A model generated the notes under the pieces. It was not told where the DNA came from. It saw nothing but the letters and a program-made list of their open reading frames with translations, and searched no databases. Positions 16,850 through 25,714 of a stretch of DNA of 64,000 nt are shown piece by piece; within the stretch, counting starts at the first letter, position 1; every line of letters begins with the position of its first letter. A program made the translations under genes and the position numbers. Source of the stretch: Arthrobacter sp. NEB 688 (GTDB lineage: Bacteria; Actinomycetota; Actinomycetes; Actinomycetales; Dermatophilaceae); assembly GCF_013201035.1 (NCBI RefSeq), contig NZ_CP053707.1:930001-994000 (forward strand), given 5' to 3'.

Positions 16850-17968
16850 TCAGGCCGGCGCCCACGGCATCCCGGCGAGGACCTCCTCGAGGACGCCCAC
16901 GCCGTGGTCGACGTCCTCCGGGGTCGTGTAGGGCGCGACCGACAGTCGGAGCACGGGCCCCTCGTCGGTGCCCGCGCACCAGAGGTCGACGCCGCGGGCG
17001 TGCATCCGGCGCAGCGCCTCCTCGGGGTCGACCGGCGGCAGCCCGACGGCGACCATGGCGGGCGAGCGCGGCGCCGGGGCCAGGACGGTGGTGCCGTGCA
17101 GGCCGAGCAGGAGCGTCTCGGCGTGGGCGGTCAGCTTCTCCCAGTGGTCGGCCAGCCCGTCGTCGAGCAGCCCGCGGTGGTACGCGAGGGCCACCGGAGC
17201 GACGAGGTGCGCCACGACGTCGTCGGTCCCGCCCCAGGCGAACCGCTCGGTCAGCGACTCCGACTGCGTGTACCAGCTCGTGACGACGGGGCGCAGGTCG
17301 GCGGCGGCGTCGTCGGGCACGACGAGGAAGCCGGCGCCCTTGGGCAGGTGCAGCCACTTGTGGAGCGTCAGGCAGACGTAGACACCGGGCCGGCGCACGG
17401 GCATCGTCAGCTGGCCGGCCGTGTGCGCGCCGTCGACGACGGTGGCGACGCCGCGCGGCGACAGCTCCGCGGAGAGGCGGTCGACCTCGTTGACCTGTGA
17501 CCACGGCGAGGTGACGTGGCTGACGACGACGGCGCGCGTCCGCGGGCCGCACGCCTCGAGGAGCCGCTCGACGAGGCCCTCGTGGCGCCCGTCGACGACC
17601 TCGACGTCGACCCCCCGCGCCGCGAGCACGCCCATGAGCGCGACCGTCGCCTCGTACTCGCGGCTGGTGACGAGGACGTGGTCGCCGGTGCGCAGGGCCA
17701 GGTGGTCGACGACCGTCTGCATGGCCGTCGTCGCGTTGCGGACGAACACCCCGCGGTCGGCGGGCACGCCGAGGTGGGCGCACACCTCGCGGCGGGCGGC
17801 GTCCAGCTGGGGGAAGAGGCGGTGGTGGTAGAAGTCCGGGTAGTCGGCCTCGGCCTCCTCCCGGACCGCCCGCGCGGCGTCGAGCACCGCGGCCGGCGTG
17901 GCCCCGAACGAGCCGTGGTTGAGGAAGGTGCGGCCGCGGGCCAAGGTGTAGTCGTCCCGTCGGTCCAT
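16850..17968 (-). CDS. Aminotransferase class V-fold PLP enzyme (isopenicillin N epimerase-like)
   Basis: A 372-residue fold-type I PLP enzyme of the class V/cysteine desulfurase superfamily. FLNHGSFGATPAAV near the N-terminus is characteristic of the epimerase/desulfurase-like subgroup. VVDGAHTAGQL carries the PLP-ring Asp and His, and LTLHKWLHLPKG carries the Schiff-base lysine. It lacks the active-site Cys loop region of SufS/IscS in recognisable form, so epimerisation or lyase chemistry is more likely than desulfuration. The ATG at 17968 is used, with a GTG two codons upstream also possible. A short acccccgcgcgggggt hairpin overlaps the stop codon. Confidence 0.85.
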   Translation of the reverse strand: MDRRDDYTLARGRTFLNHGSFGATPAAVLDAARAVREEAEADYPDFYHHRLFPQLDAARREVCAHLGVPADRGVFVRNATTAMQTVVDHLALRTGDHVLVTSREYEATVALMGVLAARGVDVEVVDGRHEGLVERLLEACGPRTRAVVVSHVTSPWSQVNEVDRLSAELSPRGVATVVDGAHTAGQLTMPVRRPGVYVCLTLHKWLHLPKGAGFLVVPDDAAADLRPVVTSWYTQSESLTERFAWGGTDDVVAHLVAPVALAYHRGLLDDGLADHWEKLTAHAETLLLGLHGTTVLAPAPRSPAMVAVGLPPVDPEEALRRMHARGVDLWCAGTDEGPVLRLSVAPYTTPEDVDHGVGVLEEVLAGMPWAPA

Positions 17969-18073
17969 GCGCACATCCTCGCGTGGCCGACCCCCTCCTG
18001 CGCGCCAAAGCGCCACGACTTCCACACCCGGACCAGCAGGAATAGTCACGGCCGTTCGTCTGCTGGACCCTGC

Positions 18074-18919
18074 ATGACCGTTCCCAGCATCACGCTCAAC
18101 GACGGCACGACCATCCCCCAGCTCGGCTTCGGGGTGTTCCAGATCGAGCCGTCGGACACCGCAGAGGCCGTCACGCGCGCCCTCGAGATCGGCTACCGCC
18201 ACATCGACACCGCGCAGATGTACGGCAACGAGGCGGGGGTCGGCGAGGCCATCCGCACCTCCGGCATCCCGCGCGACGAGATCTACGTGACCTCCAAGCT
18301 CAACAACGGCTTCCACCGTCCCGAGGATGCGCAGCGCGCCTTCGGCGAGACCCTCGAGAAGCTCGGCCTCGAGAAGATCGACCTCTTCCTCATCCACTGG
18401 CCGCTGCCGACGCTCTACGACGGCGACTACGTCTCGACGTGGCGCACGATGGCCTCCTTCGTCGAGGACGGGCGCGCCGCGTCCGTCGGCGTCTCGAACT
18501 TCCAGCCCGCGCACCTGCAGCGCATCGTCGACGAGACCGGCGTGATCCCGGCCGTCAACCAGGTCGAGGTGCACCCGTACTTCACCAACGAGGCCGTCCG
18601 CGCCGCCGACGCCGAGCACGGCATCGCGACCGAGGCGTGGTCCCCGATCGCGCAGGGCAAGGTCCTCGGCGACCCGGTCATCACCGAGATCGCGCAGGCC
18701 AAGGGCGTCTCCCCGGCGCAGGTCACGCTGCGCTGGCACGTCGAGCGCGGCGACATCGTCTTTCCGAAGTCGGTGACGCCGGAGCGCATCCGCGAGAACT
18801 TCGAGATCTTCGGCTTCTCGCTCACCCCGGACGAGGTCTCGCGCATCTCGGCGCTCGACCAGGGCGAGCAGGGTCGCACCGGCCCGAACCCGGACGAGTT
18901 CGACTACGTCCCCGAGTGA
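18074..18919 (+). CDS. Aldo/keto reductase (AKR5-like, 2,5-diketo-gluconate reductase type)
   Basis: A 281-residue NADPH-dependent aldo/keto reductase with the full catalytic tetrad: D45 and Y50 (IDTAQMYGNE), K75 (VTSKL) and H108 (LIHWP). VGVSNFQPAHL and the NADPH-binding IVFPKSVTPERIRENFEIF near the C-terminus match the family. Sequence style and length are those of the AKR5 group, which reduces a broad range of aldehydes and ketones including 2,5-diketo-D-gluconate and methylglyoxal. It is transcribed alone, divergent from the aminotransferase gene, and ends at a very strong terminator. Confidence 0.92.
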   Translation: MTVPSITLNDGTTIPQLGFGVFQIEPSDTAEAVTRALEIGYRHIDTAQMYGNEAGVGEAIRTSGIPRDEIYVTSKLNNGFHRPEDAQRAFGETLEKLGLEKIDLFLIHWPLPTLYDGDYVSTWRTMASFVEDGRAASVGVSNFQPAHLQRIVDETGVIPAVNQVEVHPYFTNEAVRAADAEHGIATEAWSPIAQGKVLGDPVITEIAQAKGVSPAQVTLRWHVERGDIVFPKSVTPERIRENFEIFGFSLTPDEVSRISALDQGEQGRTGPNPDEFDYVPE

Positions 18920-18940
18920 CCGCTCGCTGACGGGTCACCG

Positions 18941-18987
18941 ACCGCGCGAGGGCCCGGCTCCACCACGGAGCCGGGCCCTCGCGCGGT
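18941..18987 (+). terminator. 20-bp-stem terminator after the aldo/keto reductase
   Basis: A perfect 20-bp inverted repeat (accgcgcgagggcccggctc and its complement) with a 7-nt loop, 22 bp after the stop codon. There is no T-tract. Given the convergent methyltransferase gene it could terminate both strands. Confidence 0.88.
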
Positions 18988-19014
18988 CGCGGGCAGGTCC
19001 GGGACGCCTCAGGC

Positions 19015-19095
19015 GTATCGGGTCACCCGATACGACCGCGCTTCACCCCGGAACGGTTCCCGGGTGCAGCGCACCCGTATCGGGTCACCCGATAC
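19015..19095. repeat. Two identical 19-bp palindromes framing an inner hairpin
   Basis: gtatcgggtcacccgatac occurs at 19015-19033 and again, identically, at 19077-19095. Each copy is itself a palindrome around one central base. Between them gcgcttcaccccggaac and ggttcccgggtgcagcgc form a further imperfect stem. The block lies between convergent genes, where operators are not expected, so it is probably another structural intergenic element. Confidence 0.75.
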
Positions 19096-19137
19096 CCGTG
19101 TGACGCGGGGGACGAGGTGTGCGGTGCGGCGCGGCGG

Positions 19138-19932
19138 TCAGGGGGTCGCGAGGAGGTCGCCGTGCAGGACGGTGAACCAGCCGTCGGGGGCGTCGGCCCA
19201 GCGGCGCCAGTCCGCCGCGACGGCCTCGAGCTCACCCTCGGTGCAGCGCCGCTCGCGCAGCAGCTGGTCGGCCAGCCGTGACCCGGTGATGCGGTCCGCC
19301 CACGAGCCGCCCCACCAGGCGCGGTCCTCGGGCGTGGCGAAGCACCACGTCGAGGCCGTCACCTCGGGTGCCTCGAACCCCGCCGCCAGCGCCCAGCCGA
19401 GCAGCCGCCGACCGGCGTCCGGCTCGCCGCCGTTGGCGTGGGCGACCTCCCGGTAGAGCGCGAGCCACCGGTCGAGCCCGGCCGGTCGGGGCCACCAGGC
19501 GAAGGCGGCGTAGTCGGCGTCCCGGGCCGCGACGACCCCGCCGGGCCGGCAGACGCGGCGCATCTCGCGCAGCGCCTGCACAGGGTCGGCCACGTGCTGG
19601 AGGACCTGGTGGGCGTGGACGACGTCGAACGAGCCGTCGGGGAAGGGCAGGTCGTGGACGTCGCCGACGACGAGGTCGGCCCCGACCCCGCGGCGCCCCA
19701 GCTCGGCGGCGGTCAGCGCCAGGGAGGCGTCGTCGGTCTCGAGCGCCGTCACCCGCCCGGGCGCCACGAGGGCGGCGAGGTCGGCCGTCACCGTGCCCGG
19801 CCCGGACCCGACGTCGAGCAGGTCCAGGCCCGGGCGCAGCCGCGGCAGCAGGTGGGCGGCCGAGTTCTGCGCGGTGCGCCAGCGGTGCGAGCGCAGGACG
19901 GGCTCGGCGTGGCCGTGCGTGTAGGGCACCAT
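19138..19932 (-). CDS. Class I SAM-dependent methyltransferase
   Basis: A 264-residue UbiE/COQ5-like methyltransferase. Motif I is LLDVGSGPGTVTADL, followed by the acidic VTALETDD (ribose-binding), the GDVHDLPFPDGSFDVV segment and HQVLQHVADPVQALREM, which are standard motif II/III positions. The N-terminal MVPYTHGHAEPVLRSHRWRT pattern recurs in actinobacterial methyltransferases of unknown substrate. The ATG at 19932 is chosen, with GTG codons directly either side of it. Neighbours give no pathway clue. Confidence 0.86.
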   Translation of the reverse strand: MVPYTHGHAEPVLRSHRWRTAQNSAAHLLPRLRPGLDLLDVGSGPGTVTADLAALVAPGRVTALETDDASLALTAAELGRRGVGADLVVGDVHDLPFPDGSFDVVHAHQVLQHVADPVQALREMRRVCRPGGVVAARDADYAAFAWWPRPAGLDRWLALYREVAHANGGEPDAGRRLLGWALAAGFEAPEVTASTWCFATPEDRAWWGGSWADRITGSRLADQLLRERRCTEGELEAVAADWRRWADAPDGWFTVLHGDLLATP

Positions 19933-20008
19933 CACCCCACCGTCCGCCGCCGGGCCGGCGCGGGCAAGGGGGTGGTCGCGGAGCGGTCGGGGGGTGTCCG
20001 CGGGGTGG

Positions 20009-21187
20009 TCAGTACCAGTGCGGCGAGCGCGCCTGCCACGCACCCCAGGCCGCGCACGGCGAGCCGTACGCGCGCTGGATGTACTCCATCCCCCAGCGCA
20101 CCTGCGTCGTCGGGTTGGTCAGCCAGTCCGACCCGGCGCTCGCCATCTTCCAGCTCGGCAGCGCCTGCGGGATGCCGTACGCGCCCGACGAGGGGTTCGT
20201 GGCGCTCCAGCTCCACCCCGACTCGCCGTTCCACAGGTCGACGAGGCAGCCGAACTGGTCGCCGCCCCAGCCGTGCGCCCCGAGCAGCGAGCGGGCGGTG
20301 CGCTGGGCGCTCGCGGGCGAGCCGCCCCCGCCGCCGACGACCGGGGTCGAGCCGCCGTGCTGCGCGGCCTGGTCGCGCGCCGCGCGGGCCTCGCGCTCGG
20401 CCCGGGCCCTGGCCTCGGCCTCGGCGCGGGCCCTCGCCCGCGCGAGGGCGCGCAGCCCCGAGGCCCGCTGGGTCGCGAGCCGGGCGGCACGCGCCCGCAG
20501 GGCGGCGACCCGGGCGTCGAGGGCCTGCGCGCGGGCCGCGAGGTCGGCCGCGCGGGCGGCGGCCGCGGCCTCGGCCCGCTCCGCCGCCTTTCGGGCCTCC
20601 TGCGCCCGCGCGGTGGCAGCGGCCTGCTCGGCGCGCGCGGCGTCGAGGTGCGCCGACTCGGCCGTGCCGGCGGCGGCCGCACCGGCGGCGCGCGACAGCG
20701 CCGCGCTCGTGCGGCGGCCCTGGAGGTCGAGGACGACCTGGGCGTCGGCCATCGACTCGGGCGAGCCGGTCAGGGCGAGCTCGAGGGCGTTCATCTCGCC
20801 CGAGCTCGTCCAGGCGCGGAAGGCGGCGTCGGCGACGTCGCGGTGGGCCTGCACCTGCTCGTCCCGGGCGCGGGCGAGGTCGTCGGCCGCCTTGTGCGCG
20901 AGGGCGGTGGCCCGCGCGAGGTCCTGCTCGGCGGCGCGCTGCGTGTCGACCGCGCGCGCGACCCCGAGCTGGAGGGTCGTGAGCTCGCGGGCGAGGGCGG
21001 CCTGCTGGCCGGCGAGCCGGGCGGCCTCCCGGTCGGCGCTCGCGGCGGCCGCCTGCGCCGCGCGCACCTGGCCGGCGCCGGGCACGACGGGGCGGTCTCC
21101 GTGGGCCGCCGGTGCGCCGGCCAGCGCGAGGGCCAGTGCCACGACCGCCGCGCGGGCGATCGTGCGGGCACGCGGGCGGGCAGTCAT
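20009..21187 (-). CDS. Secreted coiled-coil lytic transglycosylase-like protein
   Basis: A 392-residue exported cell-wall protein. It has a signal peptide (basic start, hydrophobic 12-27, cleavage near AAHG), then a very long Ala/Arg/Glu-rich coiled coil from about 35 to 275, a Gly linker (PVVGGGGGSP) and a C-terminal lysozyme-like domain. The catalytic Glu is predicted to be E322 in NGESGW, followed by NPSSGAYGIPQALP and the closing GMEYIQRAYGSPCAAW. The layout resembles actinobacterial peptidoglycan hydrolases in which the coiled coil restrains or positions the enzyme at septation. No LysM or other wall-anchor domain is seen. Confidence 0.87.
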   Translation of the reverse strand: MTARPRARTIARAAVVALALALAGAPAAHGDRPVVPGAGQVRAAQAAAASADREAARLAGQQAALARELTTLQLGVARAVDTQRAAEQDLARATALAHKAADDLARARDEQVQAHRDVADAAFRAWTSSGEMNALELALTGSPESMADAQVVLDLQGRRTSAALSRAAGAAAAGTAESAHLDAARAEQAAATARAQEARKAAERAEAAAAARAADLAARAQALDARVAALRARAARLATQRASGLRALARARARAEAEARARAEREARAARDQAAQHGGSTPVVGGGGGSPASAQRTARSLLGAHGWGGDQFGCLVDLWNGESGWSWSATNPSSGAYGIPQALPSWKMASAGSDWLTNPTTQVRWGMEYIQRAYGSPCAAWGAWQARSPHWY

Positions 21188-21285
21188 CCCCGCAGTGTCA
21201 CACCCGCCACACCAGCCACGGAAGCACCACGGCCCCGGCGTCCTCAGGATGCCGACAGGCGAGGTGCCCCGCCGGCGGCACGCCG

Positions 21286-21319
21286 CGGGCCCGCCACCCG
21301 GGTCACGGTGGCGGGCCCG
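21286..21319 (-). terminator. Terminator of the glucan-utilisation operon
   Basis: A perfect 13-bp stem (cgggcccgccacc / ggtggcgggcccg) with an 8-nt loop lies 12 bp past the GH3 stop in the direction of transcription, before the transglycosylase gene. Confidence 0.8.
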
Positions 21320-21331
21320 GGGCCGGCTCGG

Positions 21332-23221
21332 TCAGGCGGGACCCAGTGACAGACCGTCGCCGAACCGGAAGAGGGCGTCGTCCCCGAACCCGGGGACGTC
21401 CTCGGGGTGGCGCCGCACGGCGTCCATCGACGCGGGGACGTCGAAGGGCAGCCGGCCGACCGGCGGGATCTTCCCGGTCAGGGCGGCGAGGAGCGCGGCG
21501 CCGCTGCTGCCGTAGGTCCCGGTCAGCGCGGAGCAGACGGGGACCAGCGGGGTGAGCACCGCCGGGCGGTCGAGGGAGACGTCGACGACGAGCGGGCACT
21601 GCGCCGCGACGCGCTGGAGCCGGCTGACGAGGCCGGGCGGGAAGTCGAGCGAGCCCTGGTGGAACCACGCCTCGAGGAAGAGGTCGTCCCGCGGCTCGAA
21701 CGGCGCCTGCAGCCGCACGAGGGCGACGTCGGCCTCCTCGGGGGACGCCGCGACGGCGAGCCCGGCGGCGACGAGGTCGTCCGCGCCGACGCCCTCGGCG
21801 TAGACGCGAGCGCCGGGGCGCAGCGGGAGGGTCGGGGCGTCCCCGTCAGCGCCGCGCGCGGGCTCGTTGACGAGCACCGTCACCGAGCGGGCCTGCGCCT
21901 CGAAGCCGGCCGCACGGAACTCCTCGTTGCCGAGGAGGCCCGCCGCCGCCTCCTCGTCGACGAACGGGTCGTCGAAGAGCCCCAGGCGGAACTTGACCCG
22001 CAGCAGGCGGCGGGCCGACTCGTCGACCCGTGCCTCCGCGACGCGGCCGGAGCGCACGAGGTCGAGGAGGACCTCGACGCACTCCTCGCCGCCGAACTGG
22101 TCGGCGCCGGCGTGCAGCAGGAGCTCCATCCGGCCGGCGGGGTCGAGGTGCTCGACCCCCCAGGCGCGCGCCGGCAGCACCTGGTCGCCGACGTGGTTGT
22201 CGTTGACGAGCTCCCAGTCGGTGAGGACGACGCCGTCGAAACCGAGTCGCTCGCGCAGCAGCCCCGTCACGACCTGACGGTTGAAGCCGAAGCCGACCTG
22301 CTCGACCGGCTCTCCATCGATCTCGAGCCCGACGGGCATCCCGTAGTACGGCATGATCGCCGCGGTGCCCGCCTCGATCGCGCGGGGGAACGGGTCGAGG
22401 TGGTCGGCGAACCGCCCTCCCTCGTAGACCTGCTCGCGGCCGTAGGGGAAGTGCGCGTCCTCGCCGTCCTTCTGCGGGCCACCGCCGGGGAAGTGCTTGG
22501 TGACGCACGCGACGGTGTCGGGCCCGAGCTCCGGACCGCCCTGGAAGCCCTCGAGGTAGGCCACCCCGAGGTCGCCGGCGAGGCGCGGGTCCTGCCCGAA
22601 GGTGCCGGCCTGCCGGGCCCAGCGGGGCTCGGTGGCGAGGTCCAGCGTCGGGTGCAGGGCCTGGCGGATGCCGACGGCGGTGTACTCCTGCCGGGCGATG
22701 TCCGCGAAGCGGCGCACGAGGGCCGGGTCGCGCAGCGCCGCGAGCCCGAGCGGCTCGGGCCACTGCGAGAACGAGCCGGCCGCGAAGGACACCCCGGCGT
22801 TCTCGATGAACGCGTGCCGGGGGTCGGTGCTCACCGTGACCGGGATGCCGTGCGGCGTCCGCTCGGCGAGCCGCTGGAGGGCGTTGCTCCACCGGGCCGC
22901 CTGCCGCGCGTCGCGCAGCTCGTGGACGTTGAAGTGCGACAGGTGCTTCCGCAGCACCACGTCGCTCGTCGCCGACTTGCTGATGGCACCGGGCTCCTCG
23001 AGCACCTCGCCGTCCGCGCCGGCCTCGATGACGGTGTGGAACATCAGCCCGGCCTTCTCCTCGAGGGAGAGGCGGCCGAGCAGGTCCTCGACGCGCTCGT
23101 CGACCGGGAGGCGCGGGTCCTCGTAGGGGTCGAGGACGCCGTTGCCGTTGAGGTCGCGCCAGGCCGGGGTGTCGTCGGTCGCGGGGTGGTGGACGACGGG
23201 GGTGTCGGTGGAGGTGCTCAT
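21332..23221 (-). CDS. Glycoside hydrolase family 3 beta-glucosidase-like
   Basis: A 629-residue GH3 enzyme. The N-terminal TIM barrel holds KHFPGGGPQKDGEDAH and the nucleophile motif GVVLTDWE, with D335 as the expected catalytic nucleophile. The alpha/beta sandwich follows with GPA at the very C-terminus. The opening DLNGNGVLDPYEDPRLPVDERVEDLL is shared with GH3 enzymes acting on beta-gluco-oligosaccharides. There is no signal peptide, so it should hydrolyse imported oligosaccharides in the cytoplasm. The ATG overlaps the stop of the PF10091 enzyme gene (ATGA), making it the last gene of the LacI-regulated operon. Substrate linkage (beta-1,2 suggested by its partner) is inference. Confidence 0.9.
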   Translation of the reverse strand: MSTSTDTPVVHHPATDDTPAWRDLNGNGVLDPYEDPRLPVDERVEDLLGRLSLEEKAGLMFHTVIEAGADGEVLEEPGAISKSATSDVVLRKHLSHFNVHELRDARQAARWSNALQRLAERTPHGIPVTVSTDPRHAFIENAGVSFAAGSFSQWPEPLGLAALRDPALVRRFADIARQEYTAVGIRQALHPTLDLATEPRWARQAGTFGQDPRLAGDLGVAYLEGFQGGPELGPDTVACVTKHFPGGGPQKDGEDAHFPYGREQVYEGGRFADHLDPFPRAIEAGTAAIMPYYGMPVGLEIDGEPVEQVGFGFNRQVVTGLLRERLGFDGVVLTDWELVNDNHVGDQVLPARAWGVEHLDPAGRMELLLHAGADQFGGEECVEVLLDLVRSGRVAEARVDESARRLLRVKFRLGLFDDPFVDEEAAAGLLGNEEFRAAGFEAQARSVTVLVNEPARGADGDAPTLPLRPGARVYAEGVGADDLVAAGLAVAASPEEADVALVRLQAPFEPRDDLFLEAWFHQGSLDFPPGLVSRLQRVAAQCPLVVDVSLDRPAVLTPLVPVCSALTGTYGSSGAALLAALTGKIPPVGRLPFDVPASMDAVRRHPEDVPGFGDDALFRFGDGLSLGPA

Positions 23222-24837
23222 GCGAGACCCGCCCCGAACTCCTCGATCCCGATGACGGGGCGCAGGCGCTTCTCGACCGCCCTCGTGGAGAACGCCTTCC
23301 GGATGACGTCGCGACACAGGACGTTGCCGACCGCGCCCATGACCATCGCCTGGTCGAGCGAGAGGTAGCGGCGGGCGATCGTGCCCGAGCGCACCGCGAC
23401 CGCGTCGAAGAACCCGCCGCGGCCGTAGGCCCGCAGGTCCTTCTCGATGCCGGAGAGGTTGGCGAACGCCTCCCGCGGCTCGTGCATCATCGCGAGGAAC
23501 GCGGCGTGCGGCGTGACGACCCCGTCGCCGAAGGTCGGGTGCGGGTTGGTCGCCTCGCGACAGGTGCCGAACCCCGGGTCGTAGTTCGTGCTCTCCTGGT
23601 CGGAGCAGTAGCCGTCGGGGTTGAGGCCGAGCGCGTCGACGCCGTACTCGCGGTAGCCGCCGGCCGGGTTGGACGAGGGCGAGAAGCCCCAGTAGCCGTA
23701 CTTCGCCTCGAGCAGGCCGTGCTCGCGCTGCGCGCGGACGTGCAGCGGGTGGTTGCGGCCCCACGAGCGCGGCGCCCAGCGGGCCTCGGGCACGAAGACG
23801 TCCGGCATGAGCTCCTCGAACATCGACCCGCCCCAGCCGGGCACGACGTGCATCCCGCGGTAGGTGTAGGCGCCCTCGTAGACGTCGAGCCCGAGGTAGG
23901 TGCGGGTCTCGCCGACCGGCTGCATCTCGTGCCACGACCAGTCGCACGTGGCCGGAAAGGTGCGCCAGGACGCGAACCAGTGCTTCGCCGGGACCTGGCC
24001 CGTGAGGATGCCCAGGTAGCTCGTGATGCGGGTCTCGGACACCGCCGTGTCGTAGTGGTGGTTGGTCAGCCAGACGTCGTCGCCGGTGCCGAGGTGGTTG
24101 CCCTTGGTGACACCCGAGGTGTCGGCGGGCTCGGTGACGTAGAAGCCGCCGTGCATGAGGCCGCCGGGGCGCGGGCCGGCCGGGTCGTAGAAGACGTCCC
24201 AGCGCATCCGCGAGAACAGCCGGTCGGCGTCGCGTCGGGCGCCGGGGACGGCCTCGCGGACGACCATGAGCGCGGCCCCGAGCCAGCCGCTGTCGACGCT
24301 GGAGACGAACGGCTGCACCGGGTCCCCGGAGTCCGGCCACGTCGTGAGCACGGCCCCGGAGGTCTCGTCGTACCAGTTGAAGTACATGCCGCTCGGCTCG
24401 TGGTGCTCCATCCGCAGCAGCGTCGAGAGGGTCTGCCGCACGCGCCGGGTCGCCTCGCCCGGCGTGATGATGCCGAGCTCGCGGGCGACGACCGCGCTCC
24501 ACAGGTACCCGCCGATGTTCGTCGGCGAGGTGTAGCCGCTGCGGTCGCCGGCGGCGAGCGACTCCGGGATGTTGTCGGCCGGCAGGCCGGTGCGCTCGTC
24601 GGTCATCGCGACGAGGGAGCGCCAGGTGTCCGAGGCCCAGCGGCGCACGGTGTGAGGGTCCCACGCGTGGTGGTGGTCGGGGCCGTGCACGAGCGACGGT
24701 GCGCCGGAACGGGACACGGCGGCCGCGCTGGGGGCCGCGGCGCCGCTGACGACGAGGCCGCCGAGGGCGGCGGCGCCGCCGACGAGCAGCTGGCGGCGCG
24801 AGGCCGGGACGGGGGCGGAGGCGGGACGGGGGGTCAT
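23218..24837 (-). CDS. Tat-exported glucoamylase-like (PF10091/GH144-type) enzyme
   Basis: A 539-residue exported enzyme. The N-terminus has a twin-arginine signal (SRRQLLVGGAAALGG) and an Ala-rich cleavage region near 40. The mature part is an (alpha/alpha)6-type fold. VSSVDSGWLGAAL (about 170) and the block GWGGSMFEELMPDVFVPE, then NHPLHVRAQREHGLLEAKYG and WGFSPSSNP, match the PF10091 glucoamylase-like domain. Characterised GH144 members of that fold are endo-beta-1,2-glucanases, so extracellular cleavage of a beta-1,2-glucan to sophoro-oligosaccharides is the leading guess. Its operon partners are a CUT1 importer and a GH3 glucosidase, which suits secreted depolymerisation, uptake and intracellular hydrolysis. 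Confidence 0.8.
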   Translation of the reverse strand: MTPRPASAPVPASRRQLLVGGAAALGGLVVSGAAAPSAAAVSRSGAPSLVHGPDHHHAWDPHTVRRWASDTWRSLVAMTDERTGLPADNIPESLAAGDRSGYTSPTNIGGYLWSAVVARELGIITPGEATRRVRQTLSTLLRMEHHEPSGMYFNWYDETSGAVLTTWPDSGDPVQPFVSSVDSGWLGAALMVVREAVPGARRDADRLFSRMRWDVFYDPAGPRPGGLMHGGFYVTEPADTSGVTKGNHLGTGDDVWLTNHHYDTAVSETRITSYLGILTGQVPAKHWFASWRTFPATCDWSWHEMQPVGETRTYLGLDVYEGAYTYRGMHVVPGWGGSMFEELMPDVFVPEARWAPRSWGRNHPLHVRAQREHGLLEAKYGYWGFSPSSNPAGGYREYGVDALGLNPDGYCSDQESTNYDPGFGTCREATNPHPTFGDGVVTPHAAFLAMMHEPREAFANLSGIEKDLRAYGRGGFFDAVAVRSGTIARRYLSLDQAMVMGAVGNVLCRDVIRKAFSTRAVEKRLRPVIGIEEFGAGLA

Positions 24838-24863
24838 CGGGATCTCCTGACGGGGTGGGGTGG

Positions 24864-24889
24864 GTGACGCCGGACGGTCCGGGCGTCAC
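24864..24889 (-). other. Intra-operon hairpin between permease and hydrolase genes
   Basis: gtgacgccggac and gtccgggcgtcac form a near-perfect stem with one bulge, overlapping the permease stop codon. It could stabilise the upstream mRNA or partly terminate, giving less of the hydrolases than of the importer. Confidence 0.4.
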
Positions 24890-25710
24890 TTGATGCCGGT
24901 GGTCGCGATGCCCTCGATGAACCGGCGCTGGAAGACCATGAAGACGACCAGCACCGGGAGGACGACGACGGTGGCGCCCGCGAGCAGCAGCCCGTACTGG
25001 GTGCTGTTCTGGCCGGTGCTGTAGAGCGCGAGGGCGACGGGCAGCGTGTAGGTGTCCTCGGTCTGCGCCACGACGAGCGGCCAGAGGAAGTTGTTCCAGC
25101 TGCCGAGGAAGGTGAGGATGCCGAGCGTCGCGAGGGCCGGCCCGCACAGGGGCAGGATGATGCGCGCGAAGATCCGCAGCTCGCCGGCGCCGTCGACGCG
25201 CCCGGCGTCGATGAGGTCCTTGGGCAGCCCGAGGATGAACTGCCGCATGAGGAAGACGCCGAACGGGCTGACGAGGAACGGCAGGAACAGCCCGGGGAGG
25301 GTGTCGACGAGCCCGGCGTTCGCGACGAGCACGAACAGCGGCACGAAGGTGACGACGCCCGGGATCATCAGCGTCGTCATGACGAGGACGAACAGCGCTC
25401 TCTTGCCGCGGAACTCGAGCATCGCCAAGGCGTAGCCGAGCATCGAGCAGAAGAGCAGGTTGCCGACCGTGACCACGACGGCGACGACGACCGAGTTGGT
25501 GAAGTAGCCACCGAAGTCGAGCCGGCTGAACAGCTGCGTGTAGTTGTCGAGCGACGCGCTCTGCGGCCACCAGGTCGGCGGCGACTGGCGCAGCTCGCCC
25601 TCGGACTTGAACGAGCCGAGGACCATCCACACGAACGGGGCGATGACGGCCACGAGGGCCACGGTGAGGACCCCGTAGAGCCACCAGGTGGTGCGCTTGG
25701 CGGTGAGCAT
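24886..25710 (-). CDS. Carbohydrate ABC transporter permease (CUT1, MalG-like)
   Basis: A 274-residue inner-membrane permease with six predicted helices. The cytoplasmic EAA-type loop, which docks the ATPase, is recognisable in DLIDAGRVDGAGELRIFARIILPL. The N-terminal LGSFKSEGELRQSPPTWWP is the usual MalG-type external segment. It pairs with the permease encoded immediately upstream (4 bp gap) to form the channel for an oligosaccharide. No ATPase gene is in the operon, so a shared MsiK/MsmX-type ATPase encoded elsewhere must energise it. Confidence 0.92.
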   Translation of the reverse strand: MLTAKRTTWWLYGVLTVALVAVIAPFVWMVLGSFKSEGELRQSPPTWWPQSASLDNYTQLFSRLDFGGYFTNSVVVAVVVTVGNLLFCSMLGYALAMLEFRGKRALFVLVMTTLMIPGVVTFVPLFVLVANAGLVDTLPGLFLPFLVSPFGVFLMRQFILGLPKDLIDAGRVDGAGELRIFARIILPLCGPALATLGILTFLGSWNNFLWPLVVAQTEDTYTLPVALALYSTGQNSTQYGLLLAGATVVVLPVLVVFMVFQRRFIEGIATTGIK

Positions 25711-25714
25711 CGGG

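Noticed and set aside
21332-25684. A continuous minus-strand frame that would join GH3 to upstream text as one giant protein
   Set aside because: The GH3 part starts at a normal ATG coupled to the preceding gene. The upstream portion is out of frame with the real PF10091 and permease genes.
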